From: an uncultured bacterium | Lineage (GTDB): Bacteria; Nitrospirota; Thermodesulfovibrionia; Thermodesulfovibrionales; Dissulfurispiraceae | Assembly (NCBI GenBank): GCA_937949555.1 | Contig: CALEDV010000013.1 | Coordinates: forward strand, 1 to 64,000 | Direction: 5' to 3' | Length of the DNA: 64,000 nt | Shown: positions 33,593-42,910 of the stretch, in pieces | How the letters are laid out: each line of letters starts with the position of its first letter | Position numbering within the stretch: position 1 is the stretch's first letter | Position numbers and translations under genes: made by a program | The notes under the pieces: generated by a model | What the model was told of the DNA's origin: nothing | What the model saw: the letters and a program-made list of their open reading frames with translations, nothing else | Database searches by the model: none

Positions 33593-34486
33593 ATGGACCT
33601 GCATCAACTTAAAATATTTGTTTTTGTTTATAAGCACAGGAGTTTTTCAAAGGCTTCAGAGGAGATTAATCTTACCCAGCCTACAGTAAGTGACCATATA
33701 AGGTCACTGGAAGAAGAGCTCAAATGCCGTCTCTTTGATAGGCTTGGGAGAAGTATAATCCCCACGGCTGAGGCTGATTTAATATACCCTAAAGCCGTAG
33801 ACCTCATTGAACGTTCTGAGACAATAAAAGAGTTGATTTTTCAATCTAAGGACAGGATAGGGGGAGAGATTGTAATCGGCGCAAGCACAATACCTGGAAC
33901 CTATCTCTTGCCTAACTTTATCAAAACTTTTAAAGCCCTTTATCCTGAGGTCACCTTTCATGTATTGATTGCGGACTCATCGGGTGTCTATGAGAAGTTG
34001 ATAAATCATGACATACTTATGGGTATGATGGGAGTCGTAATTGAAGATGAGGCGCTTTTATATGAACCCTTTTATGATGAAGAACTTGTGCTTGTATCAT
34101 CCCCAAGCCTAAACTATCCTACGGAGATAAAACCTGAGGCTATGAAGAATATCCCCTTTGTGCTCCGCGAGCCTGGCTCAGGCACGAGAAAAGAGACGGA
34201 AAATATTTTCAAGAAGGTTCGTATTAACTATAAAGATATCAATGTAGTTTCTACGCTTGGTTCTACAGAGGCAGTCAGGGAGGCAGTAAAGGCAGGATTG
34301 GGTTGTTCTGTCTTATCAGCTTTGGCTGTAAAGGATGAATTAAGGCACGGGCTTGTCAAGAAGATAGCAATCAAGGGAGTGCAAATGAAACGAAAACTGT
34401 ATATTGTAACCCACAGAAAGAGGAGTGTTCCTAAGAGATATGAGTTATTTAAAGGACATGTTCATAGAACCTACGGAGCCTGTTAG
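33593..34486 (+). CDS. LysR-family transcriptional regulator
   Basis: The protein has 297 aa. The winged HTH is at residues 1-60 (MDLHQLKIFVFVYKHRSFSKASEEINLTQPTVSDHIRSLEEEL), followed by a substrate-binding domain (about 90-297; GASTIPGTYLLPNFIKTFKALYPEV, REPGSGTRKETE). The N-terminal HTH closely resembles the CysB/selenium-metabolism-associated subgroup, from memory. The stop (TAG 34484-34486) abuts the ATG of the following kinase-like gene, so the two are cotranscribed. It is divergent from the ydjM-like gene with 67 bp between them, so it may control the nine-gene operon; that is an inference. Confidence 0.9.
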   Translation: MDLHQLKIFVFVYKHRSFSKASEEINLTQPTVSDHIRSLEEELKCRLFDRLGRSIIPTAEADLIYPKAVDLIERSETIKELIFQSKDRIGGEIVIGASTIPGTYLLPNFIKTFKALYPEVTFHVLIADSSGVYEKLINHDILMGMMGVVIEDEALLYEPFYDEELVLVSSPSLNYPTEIKPEAMKNIPFVLREPGSGTRKETENIFKKVRINYKDINVVSTLGSTEAVREAVKAGLGCSVLSALAVKDELRHGLVKKIAIKGVQMKRKLYIVTHRKRSVPKRYELFKGHVHRTYGAC

Positions 34487-36367
34487 ATGAAGGCAAACAA
34501 TGGCAGAGTGAAAGGGAAGAAGAAGATATCTTTCTCCCTTGTTACAGTTCCTTTTTTGATATTCCTGTTTGTTGTTATTGCCCTTCCTGTAGTTGTTTAT
34601 CTTTATCATGACAACTTCTTCTTTGCAAGCTATCACAAGGATGTTATCTTTTCCTCTATGAACGACAAGAAGGATAGCATTGAGCGGTGGTTTTTAGATA
34701 AGAAAGGAGCCCTTGAGTCATTGGCTGAGGAGCCTAAATTTAAAGAAAAGTTCACATTCCTAATGTCCTCCCCTGACTCTACAGCACCTAAAAAGGGCTT
34801 AAAGGGTGTTCAGACACTCAGGGAACAAGCAACAGGGGATTTGAGGAAACTATTGCTCTCCGAGGTATCTAACAGTGACTTTAGCCTTATTTCCATTATA
34901 TCTAAAGAAGGAGGCATAGAGATCAGTTCTTCCACTGACCTTATAGGTGTTTCTTTAGCAGAGACGGATCTGTTTAAAAACCTGATCTCAAAGACCGAGA
35001 GGACAGTCTTTTTAGGGTTTTGGAAAGAGTCTGCAAAGGGCTACGAGATTGATATTGTTTGTCCCTTGAGGGATGACAAAGGGGATGTTCAGGGTTATCT
35101 GCATGGGGCAGTGAATATCTCAGGACTAGTTTCAATTATTGCGAGACCTTACACTAAATATATGACCTTTGAGATTGTTGACAGCCAGGGAAGCGTATTG
35201 ATTTCTCCAGACACTAAATTAATAAGTTCAAAGAAGCACAGTCCTCTTGTACTTGAAGTCAGAGATACCTTGCAGTATCATGAGGGGGCAATTGTCAATG
35301 TGTCTGCATTAAAAAACCTAAGGCTCTTTATCATGCAAAGGGTAGAACCCTTTTATGTCCTTTATCCCCTCTTTGAGGCTTTATTGATTTATGCAATATT
35401 TGTTCTGATGGGTTTTATGTTATTGCTGTATCAAGGACTTTTTGTTCGTTCAAGGGTCTCAAAACCCTTGACAAAGTTGTTGAGTTTTGTAAGGTCTTCT
35501 GCCGCAGGTGTACGCTCTGTAGTTTTACAAAAGAACTATCCCCGTGAGATAGACAACCTTATCAATGCTGTGCAGCAGATAATTAATGAGTTTGTGTTTG
35601 TAAGGCAACAACCTCCTCAGGTGATAGATAAAAAAACTGATAGCATGCCTGTAGTTCCTGAAAAAAACCTTCAGAGAGAGAACCCTCAAGGGGTAGAAGA
35701 CTTACAACAACTTGCCCCTTTGGTAGAATTGTTAGATGAGGCATCAGAGCAATTAAAATTGTCCCTTGTTAGGGATTTGTCTTTTGTCTCTAAGACAACA
35801 GGCGATTCAGCTCAACAACAGGGGGCTTATTTATTAAAAAGAAACACTATGATGCTATCCTGTGTAATAGACAACTATAGATTTTTACAATCCTCTAAAA
35901 GTGGCATTATGAAAGAGGCTCTATCCATAGTAAGGGCAAGGGATGTCTTTAATGAAATACTATTGGAGACAGATAGGTTGAAAGAGGTGTTTTCTGTAGA
36001 GACAGTAACGGAATTTGATGATTCCTTAGAATCTTTGGATTTTGAGGTTAACAGAGCAGTACTTTTGAGAATAATAATGAACATTATCGACGCTGCCTAT
36101 TGTTTTACTAATGAAGGAACGATCACTGTCATGTTATTACGCAGTAACAATGAAGAGGGTAGGGCTTTTTTGAACCTTTATGTATCTGATACAGGTGTTG
36201 GTTATGATAATAATGAGCTTGACCTTATAAGCAAAGGAGAGGTATCCATCAATCCTGCCCTCTCGGTTGCCTTTGTGCTTTCAGACATTGCAGGGTATGA
36301 TTTTAAGGTGAGTTCTATCAAGGATAAAGGTTCTGTATATAATCTGAGATTTAGGGTTGACAGATAA
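34487..36367 (+). CDS. membrane sensor-kinase-like protein without a recognisable H-box
   Basis: The protein of 626 aa has TM1 about 16-38, a Cache-type periplasmic domain (about 45-295; SISKEGGIEISSS, PLRDDKGDVQGYLHGAVN) and TM2 about 305-330. A HAMP-like linker and a histidine-kinase-like ATPase region follow (NRAVLLRIIMNIIDAAYCF as N-box, VSDTGVGYDNNELD as G1 box, GSVYNLRFRV end). In the dimerisation region (LKLSLVRDLSFVSKTTGDS) I see no H-E/D-x-x-P phosphoacceptor. The G2 box is also absent. It may have lost autokinase activity and act as a regulator of the LysR protein encoded directly before it, or phosphorylate in an atypical way. Confidence 0.75.
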   Translation: MKANNGRVKGKKKISFSLVTVPFLIFLFVVIALPVVVYLYHDNFFFASYHKDVIFSSMNDKKDSIERWFLDKKGALESLAEEPKFKEKFTFLMSSPDSTAPKKGLKGVQTLREQATGDLRKLLLSEVSNSDFSLISIISKEGGIEISSSTDLIGVSLAETDLFKNLISKTERTVFLGFWKESAKGYEIDIVCPLRDDKGDVQGYLHGAVNISGLVSIIARPYTKYMTFEIVDSQGSVLISPDTKLISSKKHSPLVLEVRDTLQYHEGAIVNVSALKNLRLFIMQRVEPFYVLYPLFEALLIYAIFVLMGFMLLLYQGLFVRSRVSKPLTKLLSFVRSSAAGVRSVVLQKNYPREIDNLINAVQQIINEFVFVRQQPPQVIDKKTDSMPVVPEKNLQRENPQGVEDLQQLAPLVELLDEASEQLKLSLVRDLSFVSKTTGDSAQQQGAYLLKRNTMMLSCVIDNYRFLQSSKSGIMKEALSIVRARDVFNEILLETDRLKEVFSVETVTEFDDSLESLDFEVNRAVLLRIIMNIIDAAYCFTNEGTITVMLLRSNNEEGRAFLNLYVSDTGVGYDNNELDLISKGEVSINPALSVAFVLSDIAGYDFKVSSIKDKGSVYNLRFRVDR

Positions 36368-36394
36368 GTCTTGATTTAGGTATATTTACCGACT

Positions 36395-37144
36395 ATGAGA
36401 ACACCATTTATATCAGCTAACTGGAAGATGAACAAGACTGTGGATGAAACGGTCACTTTTTTTAAGGAATTTATACCCTTGGTTAATGATGCAAAGGATG
36501 TGGATATTGTTATAGCACCTCCCTTTACATCGCTACAGGCGGCAGCATCAATAATAAAGGGCACCAACATAAGCCTTGCGGCACAAAATGTGCACTTCCA
36601 AGAGAAGGGAGCTTATACAGGAGAGATATCTCCTGTTATGTTGTCAGAGATAGGATGCTCTTTTGTTATTATAGGTCATTCTGAGAGGAGGCAGTATTTC
36701 TTCGAGACCGATGAGATGGTCAACAAGAAGATACAGACTGCCCGTAAATATGGCTTAGATGTGATTGTGTGTGTGGGTGAATCTCTTCAGGAGCGAGAGG
36801 CAGGCAAGACCTTTGAGGTCTTGAAAAGACAGGTTGTTAGTGGCTTGAAGGATATACCTTCTGATTCCCTCGTCATTGCCTATGAACCTATATGGGCTAT
36901 TGGAACAGGAAAGACTGCTACTACTGAACAGGCTCAGGAGGCACACAATTTTATTAGAGATCAATTGAGCGCCCTTTACCCTGAGGCATCTAAGGAGATA
37001 AGGATTCTCTATGGAGGGAGCGTTACCCCAGATAACATTGATGCCCTTATGGCTTGTCCAGATGTAGATGGCGCCCTCGTTGGTGGTGCAAGTCTCAAGG
37101 CAGAGAGCTTTGCAAAGATAGTAAATTTTAAAAGGAGTCTATAG
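36395..37144 (+). CDS. tpiA: triose-phosphate isomerase
   Basis: The 249-residue TIM barrel interconverts dihydroxyacetone phosphate and glyceraldehyde 3-phosphate in central carbon metabolism. It has FISANWKMNK with the substrate Lys/Asn, the catalytic His in IIGHSERR, the catalytic Glu in AYEPIWAIGTGKTAT (loop 6) and the phosphate site ILYGGSVTPDN, GGASL. Length and all catalytic residues are normal. secG follows after 3 bp, an order seen in many bacteria. Confidence 0.97.
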   Translation: MRTPFISANWKMNKTVDETVTFFKEFIPLVNDAKDVDIVIAPPFTSLQAAASIIKGTNISLAAQNVHFQEKGAYTGEISPVMLSEIGCSFVIIGHSERRQYFFETDEMVNKKIQTARKYGLDVIVCVGESLQEREAGKTFEVLKRQVVSGLKDIPSDSLVIAYEPIWAIGTGKTATTEQAQEAHNFIRDQLSALYPEASKEIRILYGGSVTPDNIDALMACPDVDGALVGGASLKAESFAKIVNFKRSL

Positions 37145-37147
37145 ACC

Positions 37148-37486
37148 TTGATTACATTGATTACTATACTGCATATAATTGTATGTTTGTTTTTAGTTTG
37201 CATTGTGTTGCTTCAGAGCGGTAAGGGGGCTGAGATGGGAGCTGCCTTTGGAGGGTCAAGCCAGACCCTTTTTGGTAGTCGTGGCGCAGCCACCTTCTTG
37301 AATAAGTTGACTACTGTCTCTGCAGTGCTATTTATGGTAACCTCGCTTACCCTTACAGTTATAACGACAAAACCTTCTTCTGTAATTAAGGATACGCCAA
37401 TGCCTCCTTCCCAAAGTCAATCAGTGCCTCAACAGGTGCCCCAGCAGATACCTCAGGAGCCTATCTCAAAAGGTCCTGCTAAATAA
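37148..37486 (+). CDS. secG: preprotein translocase subunit SecG
   Basis: The membrane protein of 112 aa begins with TTG 37148, with AAGGAG about 11 bases upstream inside tpiA. Two TM segments (about 2-20 and 53-71) flank the SecG signature VCIVLLQSGKGAEMGAAFGGSSQTLFGSRGA. A Pro/Gln-rich tail follows (PPSQSQSVPQQVPQQIPQ). It associates with SecYE in the inner membrane and assists SecA-driven secretion. tpiA-secG adjacency is widespread. Confidence 0.93.
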   Translation: MITLITILHIIVCLFLVCIVLLQSGKGAEMGAAFGGSSQTLFGSRGAATFLNKLTTVSAVLFMVTSLTLTVITTKPSSVIKDTPMPPSQSQSVPQQVPQQIPQEPISKGPAK

Positions 37487-37515
37487 CACCTCTTTTAATG
37501 AGAGGTTCCTGATTC

Positions 37516-39147
37516 TTGGAGGACTCTTCTATAGGACAAATTCCTAATCTCCTAAAAGGCTTTCTCTTTCTTAGTATCGTTGCTTTACTATTGATTTCGG
37601 GTCTTTGTGCATGCACAAGGGAACCTGACATAAAGCAGCCAAATACTCTAACCATTGCCTCGCTTGCTGATGCCAAGAGATTGCTTCCTATGTTAGCCTC
37701 TGATAGCGCTTCTGCATCAATTGCAGGTCACCTGTTCAATGGATTAACAAAATATGACAAGGACCTTACTATAAAGGGTGACCTTGCAGAGTCATGGGAT
37801 ATCAGCGCTGACGGATTAGTAATAACCTTTAATCTAAGAAAGCAGGTGCTTTGGCATGATGGGAGGCCTTTTACCGCTGATGATGTTATCTTTACCTATC
37901 AAACGGTCACTAATCCAAAGGTGCCTACACCCTATAGCAGTAATTATGGCCCTGTATCAAGCGTAGAAAAGGTTGATTCTCATACCCTAAGGGTTACCTA
38001 TAAAGAACCCTTTGCCCCATCCCTTGAGGCGTGGGGTATGGGTATTATCCCAAGGCATGTATATGAGGGAAGGGACCTTAGGGCTCCAGAGATCAACAGA
38101 AATCCTATAGGCACAGGACCCTATAAGATGGGAGAATGGGTATCGGGACAAAAGATAGTGCTTGAGGCCTTTGATAAGTATTATGAAAAAAAGCCAAATA
38201 TTCCAAAGATTATCACCCGTATTATACCTGATACTGCAACTATGTTTCTTGAGCTTAAGTTTGGTGGAGTTGATTATATGGGACTTACTCCTCCGCAGTA
38301 CAAACTTCAGGCAGAGGGAGATTATTTTAAGAGGTATTTCCAGAAATTTAGATATCCATCCTTCAGTTATACCTATTTAGGTTTTAATTTAGAGAATCCT
38401 CTTTTTCGGGATAAAAGGGTAAGGCAGGCAATAAGTCATGCGATTGATAAAGAGGAGATAATAGCTGGTGTGCTGATGGGATATGGACAGATATGTACCG
38501 GCCCTTTTCCGCCTGAATCCTGGGCATACAACCCAAGGGTTGAGGGATTCCCCAAAAACCTTGAAAGGGCATTAGAGTTGCTTGCACAGGCAGGATGGAA
38601 ACCTAATAGTGCCGGGATTATTGAAAAGTCAGGTATGCCCTTCCGCTTCACAGTTATTACAAACCAGGGCAATGATGCGAGGCTCAAGACTGCTCAAATC
38701 ATTAAGGAACAGCTTAAGAAGATAGGCATTGACATGACAATAAAGGTATTAGAATGGCAGGCTATGCTTCATGAATTTATAGATAAAAAGAGATTTGAGG
38801 CGGTGATAATGGGTTGGTCCCTTTCCAGGGACCCTGATGCTTATGATATATGGCATTCAACAAAGACAAAGGAAGGCGAGTTTAACTTTGTTTCTTATAA
38901 GAACGAAGAGGTTGATAGGTTATTATTAGAGGGAAGACGGAGATTTACCATTGAACAAAGAAAGGGCATATATCAGCGGATACATGAGATAATCGCTGAG
39001 GATCAACCCTATATCTTTCTCTATGTGCCTGATGCCTTGCCAGTGCTGCACAAACGATTTAAGGGTGTTCAGAGATCGCCTATAGGTATATGGTATGACC
39101 TTATTAACTGGCATGTGCCTGCAAACAAGATAGAATGGTACCAATAG
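37516..39147 (+). CDS. oligopeptide/dipeptide-type ABC transporter substrate-binding lipoprotein
   Basis: The protein has 543 aa from TTG 37516 (AGAGGT nine bases upstream). A lipoprotein signal ends in LCAC (Cys about residue 33). The SBP_bac_5 family domain is clear: LADAKRLLPMLASDSASASIAGHLFNGLTKYD, LAESWDISADGLVITFNLRKQVLWHDGRPFTADDVIFTYQ and RDKRVRQAISHAIDKEEII. It binds peptides or related solutes in the periplasm. No permease or ATPase genes lie nearby; secG precedes by 29 bp and tyrA follows. Confidence 0.9.
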   Translation: MEDSSIGQIPNLLKGFLFLSIVALLLISGLCACTREPDIKQPNTLTIASLADAKRLLPMLASDSASASIAGHLFNGLTKYDKDLTIKGDLAESWDISADGLVITFNLRKQVLWHDGRPFTADDVIFTYQTVTNPKVPTPYSSNYGPVSSVEKVDSHTLRVTYKEPFAPSLEAWGMGIIPRHVYEGRDLRAPEINRNPIGTGPYKMGEWVSGQKIVLEAFDKYYEKKPNIPKIITRIIPDTATMFLELKFGGVDYMGLTPPQYKLQAEGDYFKRYFQKFRYPSFSYTYLGFNLENPLFRDKRVRQAISHAIDKEEIIAGVLMGYGQICTGPFPPESWAYNPRVEGFPKNLERALELLAQAGWKPNSAGIIEKSGMPFRFTVITNQGNDARLKTAQIIKEQLKKIGIDMTIKVLEWQAMLHEFIDKKRFEAVIMGWSLSRDPDAYDIWHSTKTKEGEFNFVSYKNEEVDRLLLEGRRRFTIEQRKGIYQRIHEIIAEDQPYIFLYVPDALPVLHKRFKGVQRSPIGIWYDLINWHVPANKIEWYQ

Positions 39148-39218
39148 AAGGGGAATTTTTTTGAAATCTATAGACAGTGCCTTGTCCTTTATTGACTTAG
39201 AAAACAGGAGATGATCCT

Positions 39219-40058
39219 TTGAATTTCAAGACAGTGGCTATTTTAGGAGTAGGGCTATTAGGGGCATCTCTTGCCTCTTCCATAAGAGAAAGGGGATGTA
39301 GGGCTAGGATATTAGGATATGGACGCACTGAACCCAATCTTCGCTTTGCCCTTGAAAGGGGGATAATTGATGGTTATAGCATGGATATTAAAGAGGTTTG
39401 TCTTGAGGCGGACCTCATAGTTCTATCTACGCCGGTTGGGAGTTTTATGCCAATTGTTAGAGAAATAGCCCCTATTATTAAAAGGGATGCCCTTGTTACT
39501 GATATAGGAAGCGTAAAGGGAGACCTGGTTTATAGTATAGAATCGGTGATAGGAGATGGTTATGTGGGTTCTCATCCCATAGCAGGGAGTCATGATTCTG
39601 GGGTGAGATATTGCGATAGCAGACTATTTCAGGATGCCCTATGTATTATTACACCTACAGAGAATACTGGCGCAGAGTTTATTGAAAGGACCGTGAGTCT
39701 TTGGGAATTTGTAGGTTGCAGGATTGATTATATGGATCCCTATGAACATGATGAGATATACAACTTAGTGAGTCATTTCCCTCATCTGCTTTCTTATTGC
39801 CTTGTGAATGTGGTAAAGGATATACGAGGCGATGCTGTTTCTTTTGCGGGCAAGGGTTTTAGGGATATGACAAGGATTGCAGCGAGCTCCCCTGAATTGT
39901 GGCGAGATATTATAATGCTTAATAAAGATAATGTGATGAATGCTATTGTTAGACTTAAAGATGAGCTTTCAATGTTGCAGGATTGGTTAAGCAGTGGGGA
40001 GGTATCAAAGATTGAAGAGTATTTCACAAAGGCACAGAGGATAAGGAGGGGGATGTAG
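39219..40058 (+). CDS. tyrA: prephenate dehydrogenase
   Basis: The 279-residue TyrA-family enzyme starts with TTG 39219 (AGGAG eight bases upstream). The Rossmann NAD(P) motif is GVGLLGASLA (about 11-20), followed by LSTPVGSFMPIV, VTDIGSVKGDL and the prephenate-binding region GSHPIAGSHDSGV, with the catalytic His in that segment (SHPIAG). It oxidatively decarboxylates prephenate to 4-hydroxyphenylpyruvate in tyrosine synthesis. There is no ACT or chorismate mutase fusion. Its neighbours are not aromatic-pathway genes. Confidence 0.9.
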   Translation: MNFKTVAILGVGLLGASLASSIRERGCRARILGYGRTEPNLRFALERGIIDGYSMDIKEVCLEADLIVLSTPVGSFMPIVREIAPIIKRDALVTDIGSVKGDLVYSIESVIGDGYVGSHPIAGSHDSGVRYCDSRLFQDALCIITPTENTGAEFIERTVSLWEFVGCRIDYMDPYEHDEIYNLVSHFPHLLSYCLVNVVKDIRGDAVSFAGKGFRDMTRIAASSPELWRDIIMLNKDNVMNAIVRLKDELSMLQDWLSSGEVSKIEEYFTKAQRIRRGM

Positions 40059-40206
40059 ATAATAACTGCCCCTTTATTAGCCTCTGTGCTCCTTTGGATT
40101 AAAACAATAAACCCCAAAAAACCGCCCAAACTACAGCGCGCATAGAAACACTTCAATTAAAGGGGTTCTTATAATCAGCCCCATAGTAGGCTTTTGTAAT
40201 ATATCC

Positions 40207-41631
40207 TTAATCTCTCATTTTTTCTGATAGGATATTGCCCCTGTTATTGACAACCTTTATTTGCAAGGGCATCTGCCCAAGGGCATGGGTAGAGCAGCTA
40301 AGACAGGGGTCGTAGGCCCTTATAACAGCTTCAACCCTGTTTATCATGGATTCTGTGATCTCAGGTCCATTCATATAGTGCCTTGCCACCTGTAGCACAC
40401 TTTGGTTTATGGCTAAGTTGTTATTGCCTGTGGCTACGATCATGTTTGCCCACTGCATGAGGCCCTTGTTATCCACCTTGTAATGATGGAACAATGTGCC
40501 TCTGGGGGCTTCAACGCAGCCTACACCTTCGTATTCATTTACATTTGCAAAGGCCCTTATGTGGGTGTCGAGTATGTCTGGATCTCTTAGTAGCTGATCT
40601 TCCAGTTCAAGGGCAGCTAATATCTCAATCAGCCTTGCATAGTGATTGTGGAATGAGCTAAGCACTGGTCCCCTTTCAAGGTCTTTAAACTCGGCCCATT
40701 CAAGATTTGCCAAGGGTGTGCTGAAACCATTGCATACATTGAGCCTTGCAGCAGGTCCAACCCTGTAGATTCCTGTAGGATATCCCTGTGGTTTGAAATA
40801 GGGTGATTTGAGATAGGAGAACTCCTCCACAGATTCACCAATGAATTCCTTGTATCTTGTAGGTTCAATCATGTCAACAACTATAGCGCCCTTTGAATCT
40901 ATGAAACGGAGATAGCCGTCGGTAACCTCCCAGTTGCCATCTTTGTCAACAAGCCCCAAAAACATGGATGGGAAATTACCAAAGGTCCTTATCTCCTTGC
41001 GGAATTCTTCAATGATCCTCTTAAAGAAGGATAAGGTCTTCTGGACAATCTCTATCCCCTCAGGTATCTCTGCAAGCATCATGTCTCTATGTTCAATGGA
41101 CAAGGGTTCGTTAACACCTCCAGGTACTACCCATGCTGGATGTACCCTCTTTTTGCCGAGCCACTCCACAATGTGACCACCTATCTGTCTTAGCCTTATG
41201 CCGTCCTTTGCAAGCTGTGGGTTTTTTGCTGCCAAACCAGCGATGTTTCTTGTGGTGGGGTCAGAATCAAAACCTAACAGTAGGTCTGGTGATGAGAGGT
41301 GAAAGAAGCTCAATGCATGAGACTGGATAAACTCTCCGCAGTTTAGCAGCCGCCTTATCTTAACGGCTGCACGAGGTATCTTTACCCCGAGTATGGCGTC
41401 ACAGGCCTTGGCTGCAGCAAGGGAATGGCTCACAGGGCATATGCCGCATATCCTCTCTACTATAGAGGGCATCTCAGTAAAGGGTCTTCCTTCAACGAAC
41501 TTCTCAAAGCCTCTGAATTGTGTTACCGCAAATCTTGCATCCTTTACGCTGTTATCGTCATCAAGAAAGATGGTTACCTTTCCATGTCCTTCTATCCTAG
41601 TGACTGGTTCTATGATTAATTCACGAGCCAT
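40207..41631 (-). CDS. hoxH: NAD-linked [NiFe] hydrogenase large subunit
   Basis: The 474-residue catalytic subunit has both nickel-ligand motifs: RICGICPVSHSLAAAKA (L1, about residues 60-76) and DPCLSCSTHALGQMPL (L2, near the C-terminus). After the L2 His about 22 residues remain; in the family this peptide is removed by an endopeptidase after nickel insertion, and no such protease or hyp genes are in the window. AGGAGGT lies five bases upstream of the ATG. It is the last gene of the hoxEFUYH operon. It resembles group 3d (bidirectional, NAD-reducing) hydrogenases. Confidence 0.93.
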   Translation of the reverse strand: MARELIIEPVTRIEGHGKVTIFLDDDNSVKDARFAVTQFRGFEKFVEGRPFTEMPSIVERICGICPVSHSLAAAKACDAILGVKIPRAAVKIRRLLNCGEFIQSHALSFFHLSSPDLLLGFDSDPTTRNIAGLAAKNPQLAKDGIRLRQIGGHIVEWLGKKRVHPAWVVPGGVNEPLSIEHRDMMLAEIPEGIEIVQKTLSFFKRIIEEFRKEIRTFGNFPSMFLGLVDKDGNWEVTDGYLRFIDSKGAIVVDMIEPTRYKEFIGESVEEFSYLKSPYFKPQGYPTGIYRVGPAARLNVCNGFSTPLANLEWAEFKDLERGPVLSSFHNHYARLIEILAALELEDQLLRDPDILDTHIRAFANVNEYEGVGCVEAPRGTLFHHYKVDNKGLMQWANMIVATGNNNLAINQSVLQVARHYMNGPEITESMINRVEAVIRAYDPCLSCSTHALGQMPLQIKVVNNRGNILSEKMRD

Positions 41632-41655
41632 TATTACCTCCTGATAGTTTTAAAA

Positions 41656-42189
41656 TCATTTCCCGAAGCGGGTTTTCCCTGTTAGGTCTGGTATTCTGCC
41701 CTGAAGCAGCTCTGTTATTGCAAAAAAGATAACATCTGCAGGCGGAGGACACCCTGGAAGAAATATATCAACGGTAACAACCTCATGTATTGGCCTTGTC
41801 TGAGGCAAGAGATGAGGTATGCCTATTAGGGGTGTTTTATGGTTTATGTCTGCGTTCTCAAAATATGCCCTTTGAAAGATATCCTTGGTTGGATAATAGT
41901 TTCTCATGCCTGGTATGTTTGCCGTTATAGCACAATCTCCAAAGGAGACCAGTGTTTTAGTGTTTTGTCTTATCTTTATTATCTTTTCCTCATCCTCATC
42001 ACTGCTTACTGCGCCCTCTACAAAGGTAACATCTACCCCCTGAGGAAAGTCCTTGAAATCTACAAGGGGTCCGTAAACTATGTCAGCAGCAGAGAGCACA
42101 TCGAGTATCCTTTCGTCTATATCAAGGAGAGACATATGACATCCTGAGCATCCGTCGAGCCATGTGGTGGCAAATTTTATCTTTCCCAT
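41656..42189 (-). CDS. hoxY: [NiFe] hydrogenase small subunit
   Basis: The protein of 177 aa has the NuoB-like proximal [4Fe-4S] ligands CSGCHMSLL (about 13-21), GDCAI and PGCPPP. This short form without medial and distal clusters is typical of HoxY. It passes electrons from HoxH to the diaphorase part (HoxUFE). AAGGAG lies nine bases upstream of ATG 42189. It is four bases after hoxU and 24 before hoxH. Confidence 0.93.
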   Translation of the reverse strand: MGKIKFATTWLDGCSGCHMSLLDIDERILDVLSAADIVYGPLVDFKDFPQGVDVTFVEGAVSSDEDEEKIIKIRQNTKTLVSFGDCAITANIPGMRNYYPTKDIFQRAYFENADINHKTPLIGIPHLLPQTRPIHEVVTVDIFLPGCPPPADVIFFAITELLQGRIPDLTGKTRFGK

Positions 42190-42193
42190 AGGA

Positions 42194-42910
42194 TTAACTC
42201 CTTTCTCGCATTAATTTAAGATAGGGCAGAAACTGTCTGCGCTTTTCCATCTCAGCAACGGATTTGCCCTTTTCCGTGAGTGCCCCTGTGGGACATACAT
42301 GCACACATTTTCCGCAGCCGGTGCAGGTCTTTGACTCTCCCCAATCTTGCATCAGGTCTGTGATTATCCTTGCTGTAATACCCCTGCCCATAATGTCCTT
42401 CGTATGGGCCCCTTCTACCTCATGACATACCCTGACGCATCTGCTGCAGAGTACGCATCGGTTATGGTCAGCAATGAAGCGGTCATGGGTTGCATCTACG
42501 GGCATCTTTGGAAAAATGTAGGGAAATTCTACATGGGTCAAGCCCAGTTTGAGTGCCAGTCCTTGCAATTCGCAATGACCGTTTGATACACAGGCAGAGC
42601 AGATATGATTCCTCTCAGTGAACAAAAGGGCAAGGATGCCTCTACGGTATTCCATTATCCTTTCTGAGTTAGTCGTCACTACCATACCTTCTCTTATTAG
42701 GGTCGTGCATGAAGGCGTGAGTCTTGGCATTCCCTTTATTTCAACTATACACATACGACAGCCCCCATACTCTGTCAGTCCATCAAGATGGCATAGGGTT
42801 GGTATAAATATGTCGTTTTCCCGTGCCACTTGCAGTATGGTTTCGTCATGCCTGCCTCCAACTTCTTTGCCGTCAATTACTAATGTCTGTATCTGTGATA
42901 CCTTTTTCAT
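42194..42910 (-). CDS. hoxU: hydrogenase diaphorase Fe-S subunit
   Basis: The protein has 238 aa from ATG 42910, with GGAGGT six bases upstream; the track's 42937 start lacks a site. It is a NuoG-like electron carrier: an N-terminal [2Fe-2S] ferredoxin domain ([15 protein letters not shown]), a NuoG-type cluster ([15 protein letters not shown]), then two [4Fe-4S] motifs ([11 protein letters not shown] and [16 protein letters not shown]). It connects HoxF to HoxY and overlaps hoxF by four bases. Confidence 0.92.
   Translation of the reverse strand: MKKVSQIQTLVIDGKEVGGRHDETILQVARENDIFIPTLCHLDGLTEYGGCRMCIVEIKGMPRLTPSCTTLIREGMVVTTNSERIMEYRRGILALLFTERNHICSACVSNGHCELQGLALKLGLTHVEFPYIFPKMPVDATHDRFIADHNRCVLCSRCVRVCHEVEGAHTKDIMGRGITARIITDLMQDWGESKTCTGCGKCVHVCPTGALTEKGKSVAEMEKRRQFLPYLKLMRERS

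Noticed and set aside
40059-40206. Terminator between convergent tyrA and hoxH
   Set aside because: Short stems exist (AGCC/GGCT; distant CCCCTTTA/TTAAAGGGG) but none has a compact stem with a T-run.
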